This document shows positions 47,323 to 57,001 of a DNA stretch of 64,000 bases, in pieces. Both the position numbers and the translations under genes were made by a program. This DNA is from Laburnicola sp. R22_1 (Eukaryota > Ascomycota > Dothideomycetes > Pleosporales > Didymosphaeriaceae). Below the pieces are notes generated by a model. It saw only the letters and a program-made list of their open reading frames with translations, ran no database searches and was not told where the DNA came from. The stretch is taken from positions 1,612,001 to 1,676,000 of the forward strand of contig JACONQ010000015.1 of NCBI GenBank assembly GCA_014281115.1, written 5' to 3'. The first letter of the stretch is position 1, and the number at the start of each line of letters is the position of its first letter.

Positions 47323-47837
47323 TATGTTACTAAACTAGTAGTAAAGAAAGTAACCTTAAATAATTAATATAATTATTAACTTTAAGCTATACACTGTGTA
47401 AAACTTAATAAAGTACTTAACAGGTCTGCATTAAAGACCTTCTGAGTTACATACGTACACTAGTGTAGTGTACACTAACGTCACCTACTAGCGCAGTCGC
47501 GGACAAACCTACCAGCAATAGCGAACAGACTAGGTAGGAGGTCTAGCACGTCCCAAGGACTCGGTTACCGGCCACGCCGCATGTAGACAGGTCAACATCG
47601 TCTTAGGCCCCGACAGTTTGAGTTGCCGCGTCATGCCTGAGTGTTCCATTCCACACAAGCGGCGCACCGATGACTAGTAAATACAGCAGGGCCAGTTTGG
47701 GATATGCTTGATTACTATAGACATGGCTAATTACTATCTACCCAAGGACTACACGACCCATGTCTGGCGATGCAGTGGCATGTGGTATTTAAGATGTCAG
47801 TACAATTCGAAGCACGCCCAAGGTTGCCTCGGTTTCG

Positions 47838-48374
47838 CTATACGAGAAGCAGGCCAAAGACGGCGGCAGCGGCCACCTCTAGACTGCCAACGGGGCCAGG
47901 CACTGCTGCGCCCTCGAACTCGGCGGACGTGGTGGCAGCGCCCTCTGCTACCGTCGTGCTTGGATTTGCCGTAGAAGTAGTAACCATGGAAGCCGGGGGA
48001 GTGGTTGGTTCCGCCACGCCCGAGGGACAGTGCCAATGATCACCGTGAGGCTCGCAGGTGCTGGCCGTCGCCTCGTGGTCATGGTCGTCCTCGTCGTGCT
48101 CATCGTCATGCTCATCGCCGGTGGCTGTAGCAGGAGGAGGCGTGGTTGAGGCGGCCGTCTCTGCGGGCACTGCAGGAGGTGCGGTGGGCTCGGCGACGCC
48201 CGACGGACAGTGCCTGTAGGTGGGTGTGGTCAGAACAAGGTGACGGACACAAGACGGCCAAGTACTAGCTTACCAGTGGTCTCCATGCGGCTCGCATGCT
48301 GCACCGGTGGCTGAAACGCTGTCTTGGGCAACCACGACGGCGGTGGCGGCGAGGAAGAGGGTGATGAGCTTCAT
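47838..48374 (-). CDS. GPI-anchor-like secreted protein with two His/Cys repeats
   Basis: Exons are 48374-48274 and 48213-47838, with a 60-base intron (GTAAGC...CAG) that splits a Trp codon, giving 158 residues. Residues 1-17 (MKLITLFLAATAVVVAQ) are a signal peptide. The motif CEPHGDHWHCPSGVAEPT occurs twice. The intron interrupts the first copy inside its HW. Between them lies a Pro/Thr/Ala-rich stretch and a very acidic, His-containing run (DEHDDEHDEDDHDHE). The C-terminus ends in a small-residue site and a hydrophobic tail (VAAAAVFGLLLV), as for GPI attachment. The paired Cys with clustered His suggests extracellular divalent-metal (zinc or copper) binding. I know of no proven function. 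The Thr/Ser-rich parts are likely O-glycosylated. Confidence 0.8.
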
Positions 48375-48713
48375 GGCAGAAGAGTTGTTTCGAACAGATG
48401 GAGAGTGGACTGGGTATATGTTTCGAGCGTGCGTTCGCGGTACAGGGAGCGAGTGCGAGCTGAATATGGGCAGTCGCTTGGCGATGGACATTGAGGTGCT
48501 CACCTCGCCACTAGAAAATCTCTTCCAAGGTTCCACGAGTGTCAGGCGACTACTACGCATGTATCCATACCGACGCTGGCCAAGAAGCGTGTCCGCCTTG
48601 GCCGGCCGCTTCACGGCCTTCACTGGCCTTGTACGTTACTGGGAACCTGCTGTCGCCCGCCTAGGTCACCCTCCAAGCTTGGCCTGCATGCCGCCTGCAA
48701 CCACCTACCAGCC

Positions 48714-49817
48714 TCAGCCCAGCGGATCAAAGCGTGCACGCGCTGTCAACCGCGCAAGAGCCCTCTCCGCATCCTCACGAGTACCCATCCAGCCCTTCTT
48801 TCTCTGCTGCTGGAACTCCACATCCTCTCTCTGATCTTGCACTATGCAACACCGCCAGTCGAACTCCTCCGCATACAGTTCCAATAGCATCTCGCTGCCC
48901 AAACGTTCCCATCCTGCCAACGCCAGAACCATGCTTTCTTCCTGATGGACAATTTCGAAGATATCGGGCCCTACTATGCGACTGCAGCAGAAGCAACCCC
49001 TCGATTCTTCAGCCTCCATGAGCTTCTTAGTTGCTTGTTGCCCATGTAACGTTTGCGACCATTCGTTGAAAGTCGCTGTACGATTCTCCCGTGCGAACCG
49101 GTGGCGTACAACGGCGACGCGGCTGGCCATTTGGCCCGACAACGCCAAACGCTTGAGCAGATACTTGTTGCAAGCCCATGTTTCCTCTACACTGCCGCCC
49201 AAGTCTGCGAATTCTTGCCTCGCCGTTTGCAACTGCATGCTGTCAATCACCGTGATCATGCAATCGCTTCGAATTGCAGTCTGACTCACCACACCATCCC
49301 GATATTTTCTAAGAAGCATTTCCTCCCTGAACAACGCATCAAGCGCACCATGCCACTTGAACCGAACCACAAGGTAATCATCACTCAGCTCCAGGCCCGG
49401 TAGCTCGCTATCATTAACAATATACCCACCCTTCAAACCCCGCTTCAAAAACCCTTCCCCTAGACGCAAAATCGTTCCCGGATTTTCCGCGCTATGCCCG
49501 GCCCACATCTTGCTCAACACATCCTCGTCCGCGCGGTAAGAGTCAGGATCAAACTTGAACGTGGTGAATTCTGCCTTCGGCTGGGCATCGGTGCTATCGT
49601 ACGCGTAGTCCACCGAGAGCCAGACGCCGCAGTAGAGGGAGATGGTAAGCTTAGGGAGCCAGAAGTGCTGAAAGCGTCGCTCGATGCGGCGTTTTTGTGT
49701 AGAGGAAAGGTGACGTAGTTGGGTCCATTGGTATGCTGGGTCGTCGTCGTAGGAATCGACGAGGGCTTCTAGGATGGCTTCTTTTGTTTCGGATGGGAGG
49801 GTCCTCATGTCTTGCAT
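48714..49817 (-). CDS. F-box-like protein of unknown target
   Basis: A single-exon frame, 367 residues from the ATG at 49817 (MQDMRTLPSETK); an upstream in-frame ATG at 49964 would add 49 residues of untypical low-complexity sequence. Residues ~3-50 (TLPSETKEAILEALV...LRHLSSTQKRRIERRFQHFWLPKL) follow the pattern of the degenerate F-box plus linker common in Dothideomycete proteins, in which a short Leu-Pro-x-E motif begins the Skp1-binding helix. The remainder has no recognised domain, one Cys pair near the C-terminus (GCFCC) and a conserved-looking aromatic segment. If a true F-box, it would recruit a substrate to an SCF ubiquitin ligase. Confidence 0.6.
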   Translation of the reverse strand: MQDMRTLPSETKEAILEALVDSYDDDPAYQWTQLRHLSSTQKRRIERRFQHFWLPKLTISLYCGVWLSVDYAYDSTDAQPKAEFTTFKFDPDSYRADEDVLSKMWAGHSAENPGTILRLGEGFLKRGLKGGYIVNDSELPGLELSDDYLVVRFKWHGALDALFREEMLLRKYRDGVVSQTAIRSDCMITVIDSMQLQTARQEFADLGGSVEETWACNKYLLKRLALSGQMASRVAVVRHRFARENRTATFNEWSQTLHGQQATKKLMEAEESRGCFCCSRIVGPDIFEIVHQEESMVLALAGWERLGSEMLLELYAEEFDWRCCIVQDQREDVEFQQQRKKGWMGTREDAERALARLTARARFDPLG

Positions 49818-50081
49818 AGAATTGGACGGTAATCGAGGCGGAGAGCGTAGGCGGGAGAGAGGTGAGCCAAGTGAGGAAGCTACACTAGCGGCAAGGCAGC
49901 AGCGGCTGCCCCACGGCCCGCCTTGACATCCTAATCGGGAAGCATCCTTGCCAGCTACCAACATTAGTGGTCCACGACATTAATAATTCTCCTCATTATC
50001 TTCTAGTACATTCGGTCTGCATCGGAACAGACTTTATCACGGCTACGACCTTGTAACACCATTCATCCTCCATCTCCCCAT

Positions 50082-51464
50082 CTATCGAATGAAACCCTTC
50101 GGGCCTCCCCAAGTACCCTTGACCATATGCTTGTGATACACCCAGGGAAAAAAATCCTTCTTCAGATAATAAAAGGCCTTCCGCGGCGTCCCTTGATCAA
50201 CGCCAAACATCTTCCCAAACGTCTCTTTCGGCACGCCACCGTACTTGAACTCCGCAAGAAGCACCTTGCCATACTCGGTCAAGAGCGGGCAAGATGTGTA
50301 TCCATCGTAACTCGCCTCCACTTCCCGTCCTTCCATGGTGCGCAGCATGTTGCTAACAAGCACGGGTGCCTGAGCGGTAATGGCTGCTGCCGTCTTGGAT
50401 GTCGGCAGGCTCGATGCATCGCCAGCAGACCAGATATTGTGGTACCTTTTGTGCTTCAGGGTGGCTTGGTCGACATCAACGTAGCCGGCTTGATCCGCGA
50501 GACCGCTGTTCTTTACGAAGGCGTACGGTCCCATCTTTGGTACGGCATGTAAAAGATCGAATTTCCTGCTGACTTTGTCCTTGCCGTCCGGCCGCGCGAA
50601 GACAGCGGTATCGCCGTTGATTTCAACGAGATCATGCTGGAAGAGCCCCTCGATGCCCCTCTCCTTCCGGAGTTTCTCGAGCGTAGCACTGTACTTGGGC
50701 ACACCGAACATGACAGGAAGACCGGTTGCGAAGGCGATGTTGATGGGCGACGAGGAGCGGTCGCTGTACTTGTACAAGCCGGCGCGCTGCCAATGGTCCG
50801 ACGCTAACCACATGATCTTCTGAGGAGCGCCCGCACACTTGATAGCTCCGGCCGGGTGCGTGAAGATGGCGGTGCCTTTCTTAAAGTCTTGGATGTTCCT
50901 CGCAGCCTTGTCACAGGTATCGTACTTGAAAATCGTGGAGACGAAGGACTTTGGGTCGGCTAGAGCCTCTGATAGGCCCTTGATACTGCTTTTATCGACG
51001 TTGATACCTGGTGCGACGACCAGTTGCTCGTAGTTGATCTTGTCGCCATTGCCAACGGTGAGAAAGTTGTCCTCCGGCGAGAATGTGGCCACTTGCTCAT
51101 TGTAGAGTTTCAGCTTGGGATCGATTAGAGTCGTGAGCGGCCTCCTTAGGTCCTCCTTTTTCTTCAAGCCCCCGCCGACCAAAGTCCATCCTGGTTGGTA
51201 GTGGTGGAACTCGGCTGGGTCGACAACGGCTATATCATCTTGGTTGAACTTTCCAGTCCGTAGAAGCTGATGGCTCACCGTCAGACCCGCTGTGCCACCG
51301 CCAACCACAACCACCTTGTGCTTTCGAGAAGTAGAGGTGGCTGGCGGTACCGACGCGAAGCTTCGCACTGGCACTTGGGGCACTGCATGTGGGATAAGCG
51401 CTGAACGGCCTGCAGCCCTTTGACACGTGAGCGAAGGCCGAATTAAGGTACCCATCGAGGACAT
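50082..51464 (-). CDS. hmt2: Mitochondrial sulfide:quinone oxidoreductase
   Basis: 460 residues in one exon. The N-terminus is rich in Arg, Ser and Ala without acidic residues (a mitochondrial presequence, ~1-40). A FAD-binding GxGxxG-type motif follows, VVVGGGTAGLTVSHQLL (~51-66). FHHYQPGWTLVGGG (~83-96), the segment INYEQLVVAPGI, THPAGAIKCAGAPQKIMWLA (~205-225, containing a conserved redox Cys) and NIWSAGDASSLPTSKTAAAI (second FAD contact, ~345-365) match the type-II SQR family such as fission yeast Hmt2. The enzyme oxidises sulfide at the inner mitochondrial membrane, passing electrons to ubiquinone, and supports sulfide detoxification. A Mutator-like element sits 270 bases upstream of the start codon. 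The symbol is used by homology only. Confidence 0.92.
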   Translation of the reverse strand: MSSMGTLIRPSLTCQRAAGRSALIPHAVPQVPVRSFASVPPATSTSRKHKVVVVGGGTAGLTVSHQLLRTGKFNQDDIAVVDPAEFHHYQPGWTLVGGGLKKKEDLRRPLTTLIDPKLKLYNEQVATFSPEDNFLTVGNGDKINYEQLVVAPGINVDKSSIKGLSEALADPKSFVSTIFKYDTCDKAARNIQDFKKGTAIFTHPAGAIKCAGAPQKIMWLASDHWQRAGLYKYSDRSSSPINIAFATGLPVMFGVPKYSATLEKLRKERGIEGLFQHDLVEINGDTAVFARPDGKDKVSRKFDLLHAVPKMGPYAFVKNSGLADQAGYVDVDQATLKHKRYHNIWSAGDASSLPTSKTAAAITAQAPVLVSNMLRTMEGREVEASYDGYTSCPLLTEYGKVLLAEFKYGGVPKETFGKMFGVDQGTPRKAFYYLKKDFFPWVYHKHMVKGTWGGPKGFIR

Positions 51465-51733
51465 CTGGAAAAAGTGTTAGTGTTGCCCGGATATTGAGAT
51501 TGACAAGAATAAAGGCAGGACCTCTCTTTCGCGAACAATGCGTATAAAATTTAAGGCTCTGTTTGATTGGTCGCTGGAACCTCCAGACGTGTGGACACAG
51601 GATCGACAGAAATAGAATTACCTTCACCCCACGTATCTGCACAGTATTCGACTTCGAGCGTCTTTATGAATGCATTCTGTTGCTGGGAATAAATTTGGGT
51701 GCCGTGAGATTACTAAGTCGATGGCGCAATGTC

Positions 51734-51809
51734 GGGAATTGATAGGGGGACCACCACTTTTACTAGTGGCACCACCCTGACTAAGCGTCACCATGACTAA
51801 GCCGCAGAC
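51734..51809 (+). repeat. Left TIR of the MULE
   Basis: 76 bases, exact inverted match to 53870-53945. The transposase ATG at 51793 lies inside it. Confidence 0.95.
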
Positions 51810-53520
51810 TCCGCATAGCACCCTAGCAACGACTGTTTATGTTCCTGTCACTGCACACTCCACTGGAAATAACACTATTATGGAACCTCCTTCTGAATCC
51901 ACTTATCCTGACCGAGAAGCACTTATTTCTTCTGTGCGACAATTCGCTCTTGATCATGGCTATGTTCTCACAATTCGACGCTCAACCGCGAACAAGAATG
52001 TGGTATTAGGCTGCGATCTTAGTAGGAAATACCACGACCGGATTAATGCACCTGACGGTTCTAAGCGTAGAAAGACCTTAATACGACAGATTGGCTGTCC
52101 TTTTCAGCTTTACGGTGCACGCCGCAGTGATGGAACTTGGGATCTTAAGGTGAGGAACCCGCAACATACACATGGGGCTAACGATTTGGTAGCACATCCG
52201 CACGCGCGAAAATTCACGGCCGAACAAAGGGCAGAGATTGCTTGACTGTCTAGACTTAATGTCAAACCGCAAGCTATTGAAGCCATTCTTCGAGATGAGA
52301 ACCCTTCTGCGCTCTTTACTCGCCGCGACATCTATAACATATGTATGGCCGAGCGTATTAAGCAATTAGAAGGGAGATCACTAGTGGAACACCTTATGGA
52401 TCGACTTCTGAAAGAAGGAAACTGGGAACATAGACTACAGTGTGATAGTGGTGGACATATAACATTTCTTATGTTCGCGCATAAGAGGTTAATTGAGTTT
52501 GCTAACAAATATAATAGGGTCTTCCTCCTTGACTGCACTTATAAGACAAACTGATACCGCATGCCTCTGCTCCATATTATTGGTGTCGCTCCAACAAATG
52601 CCAGCTTCTTAATTGCATTTTGCTTCATGTAGGACGAACAAGCCGAAAGCTACCTATGGGCTCTACGCTCTTTCCTTTCGCTTCTTAAGCTGCCTATTGA
52701 ACCTCCTGTACTGTGTACAGACCAAGATGCCGCACTTCTATCCGCAATTAGCGATAAAGTCCCTTAGTTTCCGCATCTTCTTTGTGTATGGCATATTCAT
52801 AAGAATGTCTAAGCAAATTGTAAGAAGGAATTCTCGACAAATGAGGAATACAACGACTTCTTTGGCCGCTGGATTAAGATTTGTACCACACATACAGAGG
52901 GGCTCTATAAACAAGCTAAAAGCAAGATGGAGGCGTTCCTTGCAGACAAGCAGTATGTGTTCTGCTACTTAAATAAGATATGGCTTGTACATCGAGAGAA
53001 ATTTGTGGTGGCATGGTCCTGATAGTGGCTACATCTAGGAAATGCTGCAACCTTATAAGTAGAGGGAGCGCATGCCGCTGTAAAGCACTGGATCACTAAT
53101 TCCACAGCTGATATCTTGTTGGTATTTGAGCTTGTGGAGAAGAGTGTTAAAGGGCAGCTTAATGCTCTTACTGCGGCACTTGCTTAGGACCGCATTTTTA
53201 TTCCTGTATTCCCTAGTAAGACGCTTTTTGTTAACATTATTCGCAGGGTCTTAAGGCACGCTATTGTTCTCCTAGTTCAGCAGCATGACAAAGTCAAACG
53301 GGCTATAGGAACGACTCTATTAGCCCGATGTACAAACGTTTTTAGCAGAACAATGGGATTGCCCTGCTCCTATCGAATTTCAGATATATTGGAGTCGAAA
53401 TCGGCTATCGAGCTTGAGGAAATACACCCTTTCTGGCGGATTGAGGAGTCTTCTCTTCCATATAGGTACTAAATCTCTCCATATTCCATTACATATTCTA
53501 ATATTCTATTTTGTTTAGGC
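51793..53520 (+). pseudogene. MULE transposase with in-frame stops
   Basis: Starts at the ATG inside the left TIR. Residues ~45-150 form a FAR1/WRKY-like DNA-binding region with the pattern FALDHGYVLTIRRS, CDLSRKYHD, IGCPFQLYGARR and HTHGANDL (C and H zinc ligands). The MULE catalytic core follows: FLLDCTYKTN, MPLLHIIGVAPTN, CTDQDAALLSAI and CVWHIHKN. An Arg/Trp-rich region with LLARCTNVFSRTMGLPCSYRI comes last. The frame is interrupted by TGA and TAG at about ten places, first at 52243. Most are explained by CpA-to-TpA changes. The enzyme is not functional. Confidence 0.85.
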
Positions 53521-53869
53521 TGATTCTAGAACCTCGTCTCCTAACATCTATAAAGCAGCGCTGTTCGCCCTTTCTAACCTCTTAAGGCAAAGCTGAGAAG
53601 AGGAGTCCTTCATTATTTGAGGTTGGAGAAGCTAAGGCATTAGAAGGACTATTACGGGGGAGTGGCTTGCCACAAGGATATAAGAAAAGGCCTCCAACCT
53701 GTTCCAATTGCCATATAGAAGGTTATACAAGGACTTAGTGCCCCGTAGGGCGTGGGTAGGGTTGTTGATTCAATTAGTTGATCTATAGAATTCTATTTTA
53801 AATGTATCTAGCAACTGCGCCTCTGCACATTAATCCTCTATTTGCATTGTCAGGAGCGCGATGTTGTGC

Positions 53870-53945
53870 GTCTGCGGCTTAGTCATGGTGACGCTTAGTC
53901 AGGGTGGTGCCACTAGTAAAAGTGGTGGTCCCCCTATCAATTCCC
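53870..53945 (-). repeat. Right TIR of the MULE
   Basis: 76-base inverted partner of the left TIR, followed directly by the 9-bp duplication. Confidence 0.95.
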
Positions 53946-53954
53946 CGCAATGTC

Positions 53955-54920
53955 AGGGTAGCTGGATCAGGCTAGTGCTCCCGTCAACGAAAAGGATCAC
54001 ATAGGACACACTGCAGAACAAAGCTCAGCATAGAACATTCAGTACATTCTCGCGGATATGTATGCTGGCGTACAATTAGTTACTTGCGTAGTAAACACCA
54101 CGGATTCTGGGAACTCACTTTGAGAACACTTCCTAGAACCGGCAACAGGGTTCTTTCGGACAATCGTATTGACTGCAACTGTGACACTTGGATGCCAACC
54201 AGCCAAACAGTGCATTTTGTCTGCGCCCTCGGATTATTACCATGGCTGGAGGCTTTTGAAACCTGTAAGGTAGGTATGACAGCGTGATTACCACCCAATC
54301 GCATGTCGCCCTCATGGCCTAGGCTGTGTGGGTAACTCCACAGGTCGTGCTCCACAGGCGTGCGCCAAGTCTTGCAATCCATCCATCCCATCCATCCCAT
54401 CCATTGCGGCATATAAGATGGCCCCTCGTCTGTCCATTGCACTCAACCCTTCTCTTCCTTTGAAAAATTCCTACTTCAATGTTCGCCTCATGCTCTTCAA
54501 GATTTTCTAGCCCAGCGCATATGTAATCCTCGCGCTTGCTGCACTTCAGCTGCGCCACATGTATCGACGAAGAGCGTCCAGGCTTAATGTCTTCGAGCTG
54601 GCATGAAGAGTGAGGGGTACCATGCTGTATATTGGTGGTGTTGATCTGACGCGTGATACAGACATGAACATGAGGTGTTCAAGCCCGAAGTATGGATATT
54701 GATAATAGCAATAGAGTAGAGAGCCAACATAATCAATGTACTATACCAAGCACTCGCTGGCACTTGGTGATACCGAATGCACATAGGTAGAGGTGTGGTG
54801 TGGCAGCCTACCTCCGCATAGAGGTGCTCGGCACCAAGGATCATGATCTTGGCACTGTCCGAGCTCTGGAATTTTGGCTCTACGCGTCCCGGTGTCTACC
54901 TTGTCAACTTATACACTGCA
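53955..54920. other. Intergenic region with short CCATC tandem repeat
   Basis: No supported gene. A small tandem array of CCATCCCAT-type units lies at ~54378-54405, and further frames here lack start or splice support. The 3' part precedes the basic-protein gene at ~55004. Confidence 0.4.
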
Positions 54921-55003
54921 ACTATGCTCGCCCCAACCGACGCCAAAAGGTAGCCAACTGCATGCCTTGGGCGCACTGTACATCACAATTGCACATCGCT
55001 AAG

Positions 55004-55740
55004 AGCTGGATAGAGTTGGCCGCAACGAGCTCCGGTCTCCCGCATCCTCACCACGATCGAGTCCCGACCGCGACCTGGCCGAGCTTCTTCGCTCGCGCAT
55101 CCAGAGTGCATACACATTCACAGCCCATGACCAGGAACCCGACGAGCCGCTGCACGATGCAGCCGATAGCGATGACGAGGCCGAGCTAGTGCTCTTCGCT
55201 GGTCCCGCGACGGCCACGGCGCCGCACAAAATCCGACTCTCCTCGCCCGATGCCGCCTCGGGGGACGCGGGTTTGCTCGTGAAGAAGCCAAGGAGCTATT
55301 ACTTTGCCGAAGAGGCCACGGGTGTGAGGGAATCGGAATACAAGGCTGCTGCCGTGACGGGAGCCGATGTAATGGACATGTCGAGAGTTCCGTGGCCTGG
55401 CTGTGCGATGCCGTGGAAGGTGCGTCGGATCACCGCTGCGGGACTCCAGAAGGTTGTCCTTGTTGGCCATCCTCCCGCGCTTGTCCAAGTGCAAGATGCG
55501 GCCCAGAAGAGGAGACGCAAAGGCAAGAAGAGCAGGATTGCGATCAGGAAGAAGTTGCAGGCTACCAAAGATAAAGAAGCTGAACAGGCGCAGCTCGCGC
55601 AGGACCAGGACGCGGCAGAGCGAGAGAAGAGGACGAGAAAGAATCGCGAGAAGAAGCTGAAACGGAAGGCGCGGGACAAGGCAAAGAAAGAGGTTGGAGC
55701 TGACCCAGACCAACCATCCTCTCACGACTCTGGGCCTTGA
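55004..55740 (+). CDS. Basic, probably nuclear protein of DUF2011 type; first exon unresolved
   Basis: The long exon reads LDRVGRNELRSPASSPRSSP, AELLRSRIQSAYTF, an acidic stretch (DEPLHDAADSDDEAEL), FAGPATATAPHKIRLSSPD, KKPRSYYFAEEATGV and then a C-terminal half that is Lys/Arg/Glu-rich coiled-coil (RRKGKKSRIAIRKKLQ...KKLKRKARDKAKK). This order matches a fungal family of unknown function, DUF2011, as I recall it; members are presumed nuclear or nucleolar because of the basic tail. The acceptor at 55003 (CTAAG) is plausible, but the ATG at 54924 with donor at 54950 does not join in frame, so the short first exon is elsewhere. The stop is TGA at 55738-55740. Confidence 0.6.
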
Positions 55741-55985
55741 CAACCTATGCTGACGACGCTGCCGCTCTGTCAGACAAGGACGCCCCGCATACATATATGA
55801 TTATCATGATGGATGATGACTCGGACACGGCCAGGCACTACATCCCTGAAGAACTGCATCCTCCCCTCATGTCTTTCATGCGACTCGCATGATCGTCACC
55901 ATCCTTCGCTTGCAAACAACTCTATTTTTTCGACACTTTCCCTTCACGCCTCTGCACATTCCTAATTGCATCCCGCAACCGCTCT

Positions 55986-56609
55986 CTACCCCTGCTCTTC
56001 GAACCGGATTTCTTGGGAATTCTCCCAAGGTCGAGGGTTGTGCTCTGAATGTTGGGCTGAGGCGCCGTACCTGCTGTAGCCAATGTTGTACACATGCATG
56101 TACTGAAGCGAGTGGCATCGAGAGACACGGCCGAAGACAGTTTCCCATATGCCGTCGAGGAGCTGAACGCCGTCTATCTGAAAAGCTATGAGCGCAGCTG
56201 GAGCGCTGTCAATAATTCCCGTATCATCCGAACACGAGACGGTCCAATCATCGCACCCAGCTAGACCAAGAAGCCGCAATAGACTCTCCACCGTCATCGT
56301 CGCGCAGCAGATATAGACATTCTTTAATCCCGCCCCTTCGGGTCTCCACTCCAGCTCGCGGCAGTCTAATCACTGCGTCGCGACCACGCCCAAAGACTCC
56401 AGATTCTTGCACCGCCGCACGGACGCGCACATGGCGGGCATGTATGCCTCGGTCAGGTACTTCTTCTGCGGGTTGGAGGACGGGTAGGCCTCGTTGTCGG
56501 GATCTTGGTTGGGATCTTGTCGAATGGAGGAGATAGTGTGAGGTGGACTTGTGACAACGGTGAGGAATTTGAGAAGAAGAGGACGTTGAGATGGGCGGAA
56601 TAAGTCCAA
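55986..56609 (-). pseudogene. F-box/leucine-rich-like gene remnant
   Basis: A minus-strand frame runs from ATG 56609 through QKKYLTEAYMPAMCASVRRC, KNLESLGVVATQ, a TGA stop near 56370, and on in the same frame through LDCRELEWRPEGAGLKNVYI, MTVESLLRLLGLAGCDDW and IDGVQLLDGIWETVFG to a stop at 55986. Leucine spacing in the C-terminal part is like that of fungal F-box/LRR proteins. Continuous sense on both sides of the single stop suggests a recent loss, or a selenocysteine-free sequencing error. The N-terminal F-box is not visible, so it is also truncated. Confidence 0.45.
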
Positions 56610-57001
56610 GACAGGAGGGATAGAGGATATAAGTATTCAAATGGACCATTTCAGCGAGGGTAAGATACCAGGTAACGTGGCGTGGGCGTGGTAGCCTACA
56701 CTATCTGGTTCCAAGCTATACGTGCAGAATGGGAGCTACGATTGAGTCTCATCGTCTTCTTTAATTTTAGCATTGGTTCGTTGAAACAACTTGTGGTATA
56801 CTATCGCGGAACAGGAGATAATGGGTAATGTGTTTATCGGGGGTAAACAAGCACTATCCTAATCGAAAGCAACCCAGCTAGAAGACCGATGACCTAGCCG
56901 CGCATGAGGAGACCGAGGGCTGTCACGTGGAACCAGCATCTCGAGCACTGTAGAAAGTTATAACCCAATGGAAAAGTAAACAATCCACCCTTTACACATG
57001 A

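Larger units (their letters stand above)
44340..47480. other. Second RIP block
   Basis: About 3.1 kb of AT-rich, CpA/TpG-poor sequence. 45119-47322 is a degraded pogo-type transposon. 44340-45118 has no recognisable content beyond AT-rich sequence. Composition returns to normal at ~47400-47480. Confidence 0.75.
51734..53945 (+). mobile_element. Mutator-like element (MULE) with 76-bp TIRs and 9-bp duplication
   Basis: 2212 bases. The terminal inverted repeats 51734-51809 and 53870-53945 are identical over 76 bases (outer end GGGAATTGATAGGGGGACC). A 9-bp direct duplication CGCAATGTC flanks the element (51725-51733, 53946-53954), the hallmark of Mutator-type insertion. The interior holds one transposase reading frame with several stops. 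It lies upstream of the sulfide:quinone oxidoreductase gene, whose start is at 51464. Confidence 0.95.

Noticed and set aside
54328..54510. 60-codon frame with PSIPSIPSI repeat
   Set aside because: The repeat is the CCATC tandem array; the frame has no signal or splice support.
54800..55189. 129-codon plus frame ending at 55189
   Set aside because: Its second half is out of frame with the DUF2011-like exon, which has the better composition; the first half has no support.
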